NCBI RefSeq assembly: GCF_014054725.1 | Contig: NZ_CP059563.1 | Coordinates: forward strand, 534,868-598,867 | Source: Conchiformibius steedae | GTDB taxonomy: Bacteria > Pseudomonadota > Gammaproteobacteria > Burkholderiales > Neisseriaceae | Reading direction: 5' to 3' | DNA length: 64,000 nt | In this document: positions 28,458 to 41,046 of the stretch, piece after piece | Position numbering within the stretch: position 1 is the first letter of the stretch | Layout of the letters: each line of letters begins with the position of its first letter | Notes under the pieces: model-generated | What the model saw: only the letters and a program-made list of their open reading frames with translations | Told to the model about the DNA's origin: nothing | The model's database searches: none | Made by a program: the position numbers and the translations under genes

Positions 28458-29120
28458 ATGGATTCTAATTCTACTTTGTCTTTACAGGCCAATTTGTATC
28501 CGCACATCACGCCCGCCGGTGCGTTTTACGCTGTTACAAACAAAAGCGAGAGCGCCAGCCGCACGCTGTTGGCGAATATTTTGAAATCGGGCAGCGCACC
28601 GATGACCCCCGAACGTTTGCAGCAGTGGGCGCAAACCAACGATATGGAAGCCGCATTAAGCCTGCTTTACCGTATGCAGCGTTTGGAATTTATTTACGGC
28701 GACGATGCGCCTGCCAAAATGCCCGTGATTAACGAAACCGTATTGGGCAAGCTGCTGCCTTTGATGTCGGACAACCAAAAAGCCCTGCTGATTGACCAAG
28801 ACGGTTTTTACTTTGCCAATGCAGGCTTTAACCACGAAGCCGCAGAAGAAGTCGCAGTATTGGCAAGCGAAGCCATCCGCCTGTCGGAACGCCACTCGCT
28901 GCTGATTAAAAACAACCTGAATATCTACCAAAGCGCATGGGGCTTGTGCGACCCGAACGGTCAAAGCGAATTAACCTTCTTCCCGATTTATATTGATAAA
29001 TCACGCTTTATTCTGGTAACGGGCGGAACACCGCAACTGCATAAAGATGCCTTTGTATCGTTGGTGCATGTGTTGTACCGTACCCGCCAAGGCGCTGCCG
29101 GGCTGGCTGTAGGCGCTTAA
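28458..29120 (+). CDS. Winged-helix plus Roadblock-like protein
   Basis: A 220-residue protein. Residues 25-80 suggest a winged helix (SRTLLANILKSGS ... ALSLLYRMQRLEFIYGDD). From about residue 100 a Roadblock/LC7-like fold is visible: KALLIDQDGFYFANAG, a helix EEVAVLASEAIRLS and the C-terminal strand-helix RFILVTGGTPQLHKDAFVSL. This would make it a partner of the adjacent GTPase. Its start is 2 bp after the GTPase stop codon with GAGG upstream. I do not recognise the full architecture from any named family. Confidence 0.75.
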   Translation: MDSNSTLSLQANLYPHITPAGAFYAVTNKSESASRTLLANILKSGSAPMTPERLQQWAQTNDMEAALSLLYRMQRLEFIYGDDAPAKMPVINETVLGKLLPLMSDNQKALLIDQDGFYFANAGFNHEAAEEVAVLASEAIRLSERHSLLIKNNLNIYQSAWGLCDPNGQSELTFFPIYIDKSRFILVTGGTPQLHKDAFVSLVHVLYRTRQGAAGLAVGA

Positions 29121-29142
29121 CAGCAATTGATTGGAAAACAAA

Positions 29143-29508
29143 ATGCATGCACAACTTTTAACTTCCATATTGAGTGATTTGAACAGCTCTTCGGCAGATA
29201 TTACCGCATCGGCCGTGATTTCTACCGACGGCTTGCCTATTGCCCACATGCTTCCGCGCAACATTGATGCCGACCGTATCGGTGCCATGTCTGCCGCATT
29301 GCTGGCACTGGGTAACCGCACCGCGCAAGAACTTTCTTGCGGCGAACTGGAACAAGTCATTGTAAAAGGGCGTTTGGGTTATACCCTGCTGATTCAGGCA
29401 GGTGGAACCAATGTTTTATGCTTAACCGCGCGTGAAACGGCAAAACTCGGTTTGATTCTGCTGGATGCCCGCCGCGCCGCCCGCAGCATTGTAGATGTTA
29501 CCAAATAA
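29143..29508 (+). CDS. Roadblock/LC7 domain protein (MglB-like)
   Basis: A 121-residue protein made of one Roadblock/LC7 domain: LLTSILSDLNSSSADITASAVISTDG, then GAMSAALLALGNRTAQEL, VKGRLGYTLLIQAGGTNVLCLTAR, and a final helix GLILLDARRAARSIV. In Myxococcus the MglB homologue is the GTPase-activating partner of MglA. The ATG at 29143 is chosen because the in-frame TTG at 29131 is weaker. It is the last gene of the five-gene unit and is followed by a strong terminator. Confidence 0.92.
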   Translation: MHAQLLTSILSDLNSSSADITASAVISTDGLPIAHMLPRNIDADRIGAMSAALLALGNRTAQELSCGELEQVIVKGRLGYTLLIQAGGTNVLCLTARETAKLGLILLDARRAARSIVDVTK

Positions 29509-29526
29509 ACCTTGTGTTTAAGCCAT

Positions 29527-29566
29527 AAAAAACATACTGCCAAAATGCTTGGCAGTATGTTTTTTA
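29527..29566. terminator. Bidirectional terminator after the GTPase operon
   Basis: A 14-bp stem (AAAACATACTGCCA with its exact reverse complement) is flanked by A and T runs, so it also serves the convergent cytochrome c peroxidase gene. Confidence 0.9.
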
Positions 29567-29591
29567 TTGATTGGAAATAAGCATTTCAACT

Positions 29592-30653
29592 TTATTCAGG
29601 CAGCTTCGGCACTTGTAAAGCCTCTTTCGGCACTTCGCCCGTGGTGCTGTGCAAAAACGCCACAATATCGTCCACATCCTGCTTGCTCAGTGTCTTGCCC
29701 AATTGTGCCTCACCCATAATCGACACCGCTTCGCCCAAATCCGCGATGCTGCCGTTATGAAAATAAGGTGCAGTTTTACCCACATTACGCAAACCCGCCA
29801 CGCGGAACACAAAACGGTCTTCCTCTTTCTTGGTGATGTCAAATACCCCTTCATCACGGTTTTTACTGTGAATCAAATCCCAATAAGGTCCTTTTACCAA
29901 ACCGAATTTTTGAAACAAATCCCCACCCAGCGTTACCCCCGAATGGCATGCCACACAACCATTGTTGATAAACGACTTAATTCCGCGTTTTTCCTGCTCG
30001 TTCAAAGCATTCGTATCGCCTTTCAGATAACTGTCCCAACGGCTTGGTGTCAGCAGCGTCCGTTGAAACGCCCCCAAAGCGTGCGCGATATTATTAATGC
30101 TGACCTTACCGCCGTTTTGGGCGTAAGCTGATTGAAATTGCTTCACATAACCCGGAATGGCGGCAATTTTGCGCTCCACTTTCTCATGATTTGGCATTGC
30201 CATTTCAATCGGATTAATAATAGGATGTTTGGCTTGTTCTTCTATATTGGGTGCGCGTCCGTCCCAAAATTGCGTTTTTAATAAAAACGCATTTAATACC
30301 GTAGGCGAATTGCGAACCCCAGGCGCGCCATTGTGTCCGGGGCTGGTGGGTTTGTTATCCACACCATGCGTAGTCAGCAGATGGCAGGTATTGCAACTGA
30401 TATCGTTGCCCAGCGACAAACGCGTGTCATACCAAAGCTGCTGTCCCAGTTTTACCTGCTCATCATTCAAATGATGCTCTTTATTGGCTTCCTCAAAGCT
30501 GGGTAAAGGCTGAAAAATACCCTGCGCCTGTGTCAGCAGCTCAATCTCTTCAGGATTCGGTTTCACAGATTTCGTATTATTTTCGGGCGAACACGCGGCA
30601 GCAGCCAATACTGCCAACAAAGCCCCATATCGTAAAATAGAAGTGGTTTGCAT
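29592..30653 (-). CDS. ccp: Di-haem cytochrome c peroxidase lipoprotein
   Basis: A 353-residue protein of the bacterial CcpA type that reduces hydrogen peroxide in the periplasm with electrons from cytochromes. Lipobox AAAC with Cys21. Two haem sites: C87-NTC-H91 and CVACH. The PTVLNAFLLKTQFWDGRAPNIE segment is typical. The start MQTTSILRY at 30653 is preceded by AAGGG; a TTG at 30659 also reads in frame. It is divergent from the rRNA operon. A Neisseria Ccp has the same role under oxidative stress. Confidence 0.94.
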   Translation of the reverse strand: MQTTSILRYGALLAVLAAAACSPENNTKSVKPNPEEIELLTQAQGIFQPLPSFEEANKEHHLNDEQVKLGQQLWYDTRLSLGNDISCNTCHLLTTHGVDNKPTSPGHNGAPGVRNSPTVLNAFLLKTQFWDGRAPNIEEQAKHPIINPIEMAMPNHEKVERKIAAIPGYVKQFQSAYAQNGGKVSINNIAHALGAFQRTLLTPSRWDSYLKGDTNALNEQEKRGIKSFINNGCVACHSGVTLGGDLFQKFGLVKGPYWDLIHSKNRDEGVFDITKKEEDRFVFRVAGLRNVGKTAPYFHNGSIADLGEAVSIMGEAQLGKTLSKQDVDDIVAFLHSTTGEVPKEALQVPKLPE

Positions 30654-30705
30654 AATCAAGCCCTTAATTTGGTGTTATTATATAACCAATACAATATTTT
30701 ACATT

Positions 30706-30734
30706 TTAACACAAATGCCAACATCGTGTATAAT
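30706..30734 (+). promoter_or_regulatory. Candidate rRNA promoter (upstream)
   Basis: TTAACA (30706-30711) and a perfect TATAAT (30729-30734) have a 17-bp spacer. It lies about 360 bp before the 16S gene, in the gap between the divergent ccp and 16S genes. Confidence 0.5.
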
Positions 30735-30879
30735 ACGCCCATACCAACACTTTGAACCCAATAACAGCAGTTTAAAGCATCACACATGATTGCATAATTT
30801 CCGCCACAATTTTTGCAACAAAATACTGTTAATAAATAACGGTGTGTCAAATTTCCTGCAATTTTTTGTGCTCTAGTGC

Positions 30880-30908
30880 TTGCCAAGATTTAGCAAAGTG
30901 CGTATAGT
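30880..30908 (+). promoter_or_regulatory. Candidate rRNA promoter (downstream)
   Basis: TTGCCA (30880-30885) and TATAGT (30903-30908) have a 17-bp spacer, about 187 bp before the 16S gene and 53 bp before boxA. Confidence 0.6.
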
Positions 30909-30961
30909 TCGGTTTTTCGCTGCTGCGACATTAGTTTTCTGGTTGTGGTAGCCATTTTTAT

Positions 30962-30996
30962 TGCTCTTTAACAGTTGATTACCGATAAGTGCGGAT
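30962..30996 (+). promoter_or_regulatory. rRNA leader boxA and 16S precursor stem (left arm)
   Basis: TGCTCTTTAACA at 30962-30973 is a boxA antitermination site. The 20-nt segment at 30977-30996 is the exact reverse complement of 32657-32676, downstream of 16S, forming the RNase III processing stem of the 16S precursor. Confidence 0.85.
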
Positions 30997-31095
30997 ATTT
31001 GTCCGCACTGCCAAGATTGACGAGTACACAGTAATTTTGTTTGTTGTGTTCTTGTCGGTTTTTTTGAGCAGACCAGAAGTTATTAAGTTAGAGAT

Positions 31096-32640
<1,545 letters not shown>

Positions 32641-32701
32641 GAGAAAGCGGTCAAGTATCCGCACTTATCGGTAATCATGTTAGATGCAAGAAAAAGACCT
32701 T

Positions 32702-32778
<77 letters not shown>

Positions 32779-32820
32779 AACTGCTTAAAGCCGTTTGAAA
32801 GACCCAAACTGAAGAATACT

Positions 32821-32896
32821 GGGGGCATAGCTCAGTTGGTAGAGCACCTGCTTTGCAAGCAGGGGGTCATCGGTTCGATCCCGTTTGCCTCCACCA
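32821..32896 (+). tRNA. tRNA-Ala (anticodon TGC)
   Basis: A 76-nt cloverleaf in the spacer with encoded CCA. Acceptor GGGGGCA pairs with TGCCTCC (one G-T pair), and the anticodon loop CTTTGCAAG gives TGC. Confidence 0.97.
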
Positions 32897-32992
32897 AATA
32901 TCAGGTATTTCATCAGATATTAAATAAAGCTTTTGCAAATAAAAGCGGATTAAGGTAAAATAGTCTGTTTTTATTTGCAAAAATAATTGCAT

Positions 32993-33016
32993 CGCTCTTT
33001 AACAAATCGGAAGCCG
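32993..33016 (+). promoter_or_regulatory. Spacer boxA and left arm of the 23S precursor stem
   Basis: CGCTCTTTAACA (32993-33004) is a second boxA. AAATCGGAAGCCG (33004-33016) pairs exactly with 36161-36173 beyond the 23S gene. A longer inner stem pairs the sequence around 33208-33231 with 36102-36125. Confidence 0.8.
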
Positions 33017-33221
33017 AAATCAACAAACAAAGACAATGTTGGTTGTAAATATAAATATATTTCAACCACAGTAATTTGGGTGATGATTGTATCAATTGTT
33101 CCTGAACACAAAAGGCAGGAACAATTCACAACAAAGCAGTAAACTGTATCAAAGTAAGGTATCTGAAGTTTGTTCTGGTCGTCAACGCCAAACAAACGAA
33201 GTCAACAGGTACTTCAAATGA

Positions 33222-36113
<2,892 letters not shown>

Positions 36114-36183
36114 ATTTGAAGTACTTAATCAGTTTACTGAAATACATCATTACCCAACAGCGGCTTCCGATTTATCCTTTTAT

Positions 36184-36298
36184 GTTTGGCGGCAACAGCG
36201 CTGCGGTACCACCCCTTCCCTTCCCGAACAGGACCGTGAAACGCAGCTGCGCCGATGATAGTACGGATCCCCGTGCGAAAGTAGGGCACCGCCAAACT
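36184..36298 (+). rRNA. rrf: 5S ribosomal RNA
   Basis: About 115 nt. The terminal helix pairs GTTTGGCGG with CCGCCAAAC, and internal loops read as 5S (CCCGAACAGGACCGTGAAAC). It lies 70 bp after 23S. Confidence 0.9.
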
Positions 36299-36309
36299 AC
36301 CTATACTCA

Positions 36310-36338
36310 AATCCCCCGCTTAATAGCGGGGGATTTTT
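36310..36338 (+). terminator. rRNA operon terminator
   Basis: An 11-bp GC-rich stem (36310-36320 with 36324-36334) followed by a T5 tract ends the rRNA operon. Confidence 0.9.
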
Positions 36339-36369
36339 CATATATATAAAACAAAAAGATGGAAAGAAA

Positions 36370-37017
36370 ATGGCTTTAAATATCAAAATTATTCCCGTTA
36401 CCCCTTATGAACAAAACGCTACTTTGTTGTGGGATGATGCCAGCAAAGAAGCGGTTTTGGTGGATGTGGGGGGCGATGTGCCTGTATTGTGGGCGCAGTT
36501 ACAGGAATTGGGTTTAACATTAAAAGAGATTTGGCTGACGCATGGTCATTTAGACCATACGGGTGGGGTGGTGGAAATGCTGAAATTGGCAGATGTGCCA
36601 GTGATTGGTCCGCACCGTGAAGATTTGTTTTTGCTGGAAAGCCTGCCTGAAACCACTCGTGCTTATGCGAAACATGGTTTTGCGTTCTCACCGTCTTTTG
36701 TTCCCAGCCGTTGGTTGGAAGAGGGGGAGCAGGTGCGTTTGGGGGATTATGTATTTGAGGTTTTACATATTTTCGGGCATACACCAGGGCATGTGGTATT
36801 TTATTGTGAATCAGAGAAATTACTGATTGCGGGGGATACGCTGTTTAAGGAAAGTGTTGGGCGTACCGATTTTCCGCGCAGCGACCCACAGGGTTTATTA
36901 GATAATATCCGTACCAAACTTTATACTTTACCTGATGATGTGCGTGTGTTACCGGGGCATCGTGAGACAACCACCATTGGTTATGAAAAACAACATAATC
37001 CTTATGTTCGCGGATAA
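36370..37017 (+). CDS. MBL-fold metallo-hydrolase (glyoxalase II-like, YcbL type)
   Basis: A 215-residue metallo-beta-lactamase fold enzyme. The metal motif THGHLDHTGG is at about residues 57-66, with later His in HIFGHTPGHVVF and Asp in IAGDTLFKESVGRTD, then GHRETTT. This is the glyoxalase II/YcbL subgroup, probable thioester hydrolases. Substrate unknown. It begins 36 bp after the rRNA terminator and ends with a DUS-type hairpin. Confidence 0.9.
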   Translation: MALNIKIIPVTPYEQNATLLWDDASKEAVLVDVGGDVPVLWAQLQELGLTLKEIWLTHGHLDHTGGVVEMLKLADVPVIGPHREDLFLLESLPETTRAYAKHGFAFSPSFVPSRWLEEGEQVRLGDYVFEVLHIFGHTPGHVVFYCESEKLLIAGDTLFKESVGRTDFPRSDPQGLLDNIRTKLYTLPDDVRVLPGHRETTTIGYEKQHNPYVRG

Positions 37018-37024
37018 ATAGGGT

Positions 37025-37055
37025 AGGCTGTCTGAAGTGGGATTGCAGACAGCCT
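37025..37055. terminator. DUS-like inverted pair between MBL gene and alr
   Basis: AGGCTGTCTGAA (37025-37036) faces GCAGACAGCCT (37045-37055). Nine to eleven pairs form, and a T-rich tail follows. The two genes converge here, so it can serve both. Confidence 0.65.
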
Positions 37056-37060
37056 TAAAA

Positions 37061-38113
37061 TTATTCGCTATAAATCCGTTGGGCGCGTTTGATGTTGCAG
37101 ACGATTTCGTAGGCAAGTGTGCCTGCGGCAGCGGCGATTTCATTGACATGTACGGTGTCGCCAAACAATTCAATTTCGCTGCCGATGCCGCCGTGTTTGA
37201 GTTCTACGGTCATCATGTCCATGGATACGCGCCCGACAATACGGGTGCGTTCGCCGTCTGCGGCAATGGGGGTATCGGTACTTGCATGGCGGGGGTAGCC
37301 GTCGCCGTAACCGCAGGCAATTAGTCCGATGCGGCTGGAGCGTTTGGTGTAGAAGGTTGCGCCGTAGCCTACGGGTTCGTGTGGTTGTAAAACGCGTTCG
37401 GCAAATACGCGGGTGCTGAGACGCATCACGGGTTTGAGACGGGCATCGTTGCCGCCAAACGGGGAAATACCATAGAGTGCCAGTCCTGCGCGTCCCCAGT
37501 CGCGGTGTGAGGGTGGGTAGTCCAAAATTGCGGCAGAATTTGCCAAACTTTCTGCGCCTGCTAAACCTTCACATGCTAAATCAAAGGTTTCGGTTTGTAA
37601 TTCGGTCATGGCACGGTCGGTTTCGTCGGCGCAGGCAAAGTGGCTCATTTTGATGATTTCGGCGACGTGCGGGCTTTGTTGCAAGGCGGTATAGGCGGCG
37701 GCGTAGTTGTGCGGAAAAAAGCCTGCGCGGTGCATGCCGCTGTCCATTTTCAGCCAAACGGTACGCGGCGACTGCCAAGCGTGTGCCAAAAAACTTTCCA
37801 ATTGTGCCTGATGATGAATCACGGGCCACAAATCCCATTGTTCTACTTGTGCATATTCGTTGGCTTCAAACACGCCTTCCAACAGTACAATCGGTTTGTG
37901 AATGCCGTTTTCGCGCAACAGCAAGGCTTCTTCCAACATTGCCACGGCAAAACCGTCTGCGATGTCGTCCAAGGCTTGGGCGCAGCGCACGGCACCGTGT
38001 CCGTAGGCATCGGCTTTGACGACCGCCAACAGCTTGCCGCCGTGTAATTGTTTCAAAGTATGATAGTTTTCGCGCAAACGGTTGAGGCGGATTTCGCAAA
38101 GCAGGGGGCGCAT
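37061..38113 (-). CDS. alr: Alanine racemase
   Basis: Alr (350 aa) is the PLP enzyme that makes D-alanine for peptidoglycan. The PLP lysine is K33 in LLAVVKADAYGHG. The second catalytic region YGATFYTKRSSRIGLIACGYGDGY contains the tyrosine-bearing loop. The start MRPLLCEIRL at 38113 is preferred because the AAGGA site stands 6 nt before it; an upstream ATG at 38119 would sit directly against that site. Complete, normal length. Confidence 0.95.
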   Translation of the reverse strand: MRPLLCEIRLNRLRENYHTLKQLHGGKLLAVVKADAYGHGAVRCAQALDDIADGFAVAMLEEALLLRENGIHKPIVLLEGVFEANEYAQVEQWDLWPVIHHQAQLESFLAHAWQSPRTVWLKMDSGMHRAGFFPHNYAAAYTALQQSPHVAEIIKMSHFACADETDRAMTELQTETFDLACEGLAGAESLANSAAILDYPPSHRDWGRAGLALYGISPFGGNDARLKPVMRLSTRVFAERVLQPHEPVGYGATFYTKRSSRIGLIACGYGDGYPRHASTDTPIAADGERTRIVGRVSMDMMTVELKHGGIGSEIELFGDTVHVNEIAAAAGTLAYEIVCNIKRAQRIYSE

Positions 38114-38184
38114 CGGCATTCCTTTTTAGCAGGACAAAGATGAAAAAAGCGCATTATACCTGTTGATAAACCGTGAAAAAACAC

Positions 38185-38214
38185 TTGCCCAACCGTGGCA
38201 AAAAACACTACAAT
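38185..38214 (+). promoter_or_regulatory. Promoter of rpsP operon
   Basis: TTGCCC (38185-38190) and TACAAT (38209-38214) have an 18-bp spacer, about 45 bp upstream of the rpsP start. Confidence 0.55.
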
Positions 38215-38258
38215 AGACAGTTTTATATTGATACACTTCCCAATTAGGAATTAAACAC

Positions 38259-38504
38259 ATGGTAGTTATCCGTTTGGCCCGTGGCGGCTCTAAAAAACGT
38301 CCTTTTTACAACATCATCGTAGCCGACAGCCGCGCCCGCCGCGACGGTCGTTTTATTGAGCGCGTGGGTTTTTACAACCCCGTTGCCAATGAAAAACAAG
38401 AGCGCGTGCGTCTGCACAGCGACCGTTTGAACCACTGGATTGGTCAAGGCGCACAATTGAGTGATGCCGTTGCCAAATTGGTTAAAGGTCAAGCAGCCGC
38501 CTAA
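38259..38504 (+). CDS. rpsP: 30S ribosomal protein S16
   Basis: S16 (81 aa) begins [20 protein letters not shown], the family start, and has normal length. It leads the rpsP-rimM-trmD-rplS operon. Its stop codon shares one base with the rimM start (TAATG), so the two are translationally coupled. The region upstream has a probable promoter. Confidence 0.98.
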   Translation: MVVIRLARGGSKKRPFYNIIVADSRARRDGRFIERVGFYNPVANEKQERVRLHSDRLNHWIGQGAQLSDAVAKLVKGQAAA

Positions 38505-39010
38505 TGGACGCACAAAACTGGGTGGCAATGGGCTATATTAAAGGCGCATTTGGTATTAAAGGCTGGCTGAAAGTCAAAGCCGATACCGAATTTGCCGATA
38601 GTCTGCTTGACTATCCCGAATGGCAATTGCGCCGTGATGGCAGCATCCGCACGGTTGAAGTGGCGGAAGGCAAAGCAGTAGGCGATGAATTGCAAGTTAA
38701 ATTTGTCGGGATTGACGACCGCGATGCCGCTGCATTATTGCGCGGCTATACCATTGAAATCGCCCGTGAAGCTTTTGCACCTGCCGAGGAAGACGAGTAT
38801 TATTGGGCGGATTTGGTCGGTATGAAAGTGCTGAACCGCGATGGGGTGGAATTGGGCGCAGTCGCCAATCTGATGGATACTGGCGCACACGATATTTTGG
38901 TGGTAAACGGTACATTCGGGCAAAAACTGATTCCGTTTGTGTCGCATTATATTGATGATGTCAATGCCGAAACCGGTGTGATTACCGCTGATTGGGGTGC
39001 AGATTACTGA
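38504..39010 (+). CDS. rimM: 16S rRNA processing protein RimM
   Basis: RimM (168 aa) binds S19 and helps mature the 30S head. The N-terminal barrel holds [20 protein letters not shown], and the C-terminal PRC-barrel holds [16 protein letters not shown] and a final [12 protein letters not shown]. It shares one nucleotide with rpsP upstream and one with trmD downstream (TGATG), so all three are coupled. Confidence 0.96.
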   Translation: MDAQNWVAMGYIKGAFGIKGWLKVKADTEFADSLLDYPEWQLRRDGSIRTVEVAEGKAVGDELQVKFVGIDDRDAAALLRGYTIEIAREAFAPAEEDEYYWADLVGMKVLNRDGVELGAVANLMDTGAHDILVVNGTFGQKLIPFVSHYIDDVNAETGVITADWGADY

Positions 39011-39795
39011 TGTTTTTTCAGGCTGTTACCCTGTTTCCCGAAATGTTTGCCGCATTAACGGAACACGGTGTGAGCGGACGGGCGTTGCGGCAGGGTTTGT
39101 GGCGTTTTGATACCGTCAACCCGCGCCAGTTTGCCGATAACCGTTTGGGTTATATTGACGACCGTCCGTTTGGCGGCGGACCGGGCATGATTATGATGGC
39201 AGCACCGCTTCAGGCTGCTATTGGTTTTGCCCGCAGCCGTTGCCAAGGCGACAGCCGCGTGGTTTATCTCAGTCCGCAGGGCGCACCGCTGACTCATCAG
39301 CGCGTAGCCGCACTGGCACAACAGCCCAATCTGATTTTGCTGTGTGGACGTTATGAAGGCGTAGATGAACGCGTTTTGCAAACCCATGTAGATGAAGAAA
39401 TTTCCATTGGCGATTTTGTTGTTTCGGGTGGCGAACTGCCCGCAATGATGTTGATGGATGCCGTGCTGCGGTTGCTGCCCGATGTGTTGGGCGACAGCCG
39501 TTCCGCCGAGCAGGATTCGTTTGCAGACGGTTTGTTGGATTGCCCGCACTACACCCGCCCCGCCGAATTTGATGGCATGCCCGTGCCCGAAGTTTTGATG
39601 TCTGGCAATCATGCCAAAATTGCCGAATGGCGGCTGGAACAGTCGTTACGGCGTACTTTATCGCGCCGTCCTGAATTATTGGACGGACGCACGTTTAGCC
39701 CACAGGAAGCCCGTCTTTTGGAACGTATCCGAAAGGAACAGGCAAATCCATATTATATTAAGGAAAAACAAAATGAATTTGATTCAACAACTTGA
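39010..39795 (+). CDS. trmD: tRNA (guanine-37 N1)-methyltransferase
   Basis: TrmD (261 aa) methylates G37 and prevents +1 frameshifts. The knot domain shows [18 protein letters not shown] and [13 protein letters not shown], then [17 protein letters not shown], the signature of SPOUT-class TrmD. The start [13 protein letters not shown] at 39010 is chosen over the in-frame extension to 38992 because it matches the family. Its last 23 nt overlap the rplS start, which is unusual. Confidence 0.97.
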   Translation: MFFQAVTLFPEMFAALTEHGVSGRALRQGLWRFDTVNPRQFADNRLGYIDDRPFGGGPGMIMMAAPLQAAIGFARSRCQGDSRVVYLSPQGAPLTHQRVAALAQQPNLILLCGRYEGVDERVLQTHVDEEISIGDFVVSGGELPAMMLMDAVLRLLPDVLGDSRSAEQDSFADGLLDCPHYTRPAEFDGMPVPEVLMSGNHAKIAEWRLEQSLRRTLSRRPELLDGRTFSPQEARLLERIRKEQANPYYIKEKQNEFDSTT

Positions 39796-40141
39796 GCAAG
39801 AAGAAATTGCCCGCTTGAATAAAGAAATCCCCGCTTTTGCCCCCGGTGATACCGTGGTGGTGTGGGCGCGTGTGGTGGAAGGCAACCGCACCCGTTTGCA
39901 AGCCTATGAAGGCGTGGTGATTGCCAAGCGCAACCGTGGTTTGAACAGCAGCTTTATCGTGCGTAAAATTTCTAACGGCGAAGGCGTAGAGCGTACTTTC
40001 CCGCTGTATTCGCCCCGTGTGGAAAAAATTGAAGTGAAACGCCGTGGCGATGTGCGCCGTGCCAAACTGTACTACTTGCGCGGCTTGACCGGTAAGGCAG
40101 CGCGTATTAAAGAAAAACTACCTGCCCGCAAAAAAGACTAA
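39773..40141 (+). CDS. rplS: 50S ribosomal protein L19
   Basis: L19 (122 aa) lies at the 30S-50S interface. The start [20 protein letters not shown] is the family start, with AAGGA 8 nt upstream inside trmD; the upstream frame to 39611 is within trmD. The motif [19 protein letters not shown] and the C-terminal [20 protein letters not shown] are intact. It ends the operon before a terminator. Confidence 0.97.
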   Translation: MNLIQQLEQEEIARLNKEIPAFAPGDTVVVWARVVEGNRTRLQAYEGVVIAKRNRGLNSSFIVRKISNGEGVERTFPLYSPRVEKIEVKRRGDVRRAKLYYLRGLTGKAARIKEKLPARKKD

Positions 40142-40160
40142 TTTGGTTTTTTGATTTTGT

Positions 40161-40187
40161 AACGCCCGCAATTCTGCGGGCGTTTTT
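40161..40187 (+). terminator. Terminator of the rpsP-rplS operon
   Basis: A 10-bp stem, AACGCCCGCA (40161-40170) with TGCGGGCGTT, has a 4-nt loop and a T5 tail. Confidence 0.9.
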
Positions 40188-40215
40188 GTAATATATTGAT
40201 TTTGAATAGTGGCTT

Positions 40216-41004
40216 ATGTTTGTTCCAAAAATCGTGTTTTTTGATATTGATGATACTTTATATTTGAAACGGCAACGTTTGATTCCCGATTCTGCCCGTG
40301 ATGCCATTAGGCGTTTGCAGGAAAAGGGGATTCGGGTGGCGATTGCTTCGGGGCGCAGTCCGTCTGTGTTGCCTGAAGCTGCCAAGCAGTTGATTGATGA
40401 ATACGGTATTGACCCTGTGTTGCTGATTAACGGGCAGTATATCCGTTATCAAGGGGAGGTTTTGAAGGCGTTTCCGATGCAGCGGCAGGTGTTGGCAGGG
40501 GTGTCGGCGGCGTTGGAACAGGCGGGTATCAACCATGCTTTTGTGTCGGCGAACGATGTGGCGGTGGCGTGGGAAGAGGCGCATTTTGCGGCAGCAGCGG
40601 CGGAATTGGGTTTGCCGTATATTGTGGATAAACGGCATTATGATACGCAAGAGGTGTATCAGATGCTGGCGTTTTATCCGCCTGAATACGATAAGGCGGT
40701 AGCGGCGATGTTGCCCGCGCATTTAAAAACGGTGCGTTGGCATCAGTACGGTGTGGATATTTTGGACGCGGCAGGTTCAAAAGCGCGGGGGATTGCGGCG
40801 GTTTTGCAGGCTTTGGGTGTGCAAATGGAAGAGGCGATGGCGTTTGGCGACGGGGCAAACGATGTGGAAATGCTGCAGGCGGTGGGTTTTGGGGTGGCGA
40901 TGGGCAATGCTGCGCCTGAACTAAAGCGTTTGGCGAAATATGTTTGTCCGCGTGCCGATGAAGACGGGATTTTTCGCGGTTTGCGGGATTTGGGGATGAT
41001 TTAA
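40216..41004 (+). CDS. HAD-IIB (Cof-type) phosphatase
   Basis: A 262-residue HAD phosphatase. Motif I FFDIDDTLYLKR carries the nucleophile and acid Asp; the C2B cap lies at about 80-180; motif IV reads MAFGDGANDVEML. Cof-like enzymes act on sugar phosphates, pyridoxal phosphate or nucleotide phosphates; the substrate cannot be assigned. It is monocistronic, with a terminator just after it. Confidence 0.92.
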   Translation: MFVPKIVFFDIDDTLYLKRQRLIPDSARDAIRRLQEKGIRVAIASGRSPSVLPEAAKQLIDEYGIDPVLLINGQYIRYQGEVLKAFPMQRQVLAGVSAALEQAGINHAFVSANDVAVAWEEAHFAAAAAELGLPYIVDKRHYDTQEVYQMLAFYPPEYDKAVAAMLPAHLKTVRWHQYGVDILDAAGSKARGIAAVLQALGVQMEEAMAFGDGANDVEMLQAVGFGVAMGNAAPELKRLAKYVCPRADEDGIFRGLRDLGMI

Positions 41005-41007
41005 TAA

Positions 41008-41043
41008 AACAAGTGCTTGATTATTTATCAAGCACTTGTTTTT
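41008..41043. terminator. Bidirectional terminator between HAD gene and fabF
   Basis: A long stem pairs AAACAAGTGCTTGAT with ATCAAGCACTTGTTT around a short loop, with T-runs on both sides. It ends both converging transcripts. Confidence 0.9.
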
Positions 41044-41046
41044 TGC

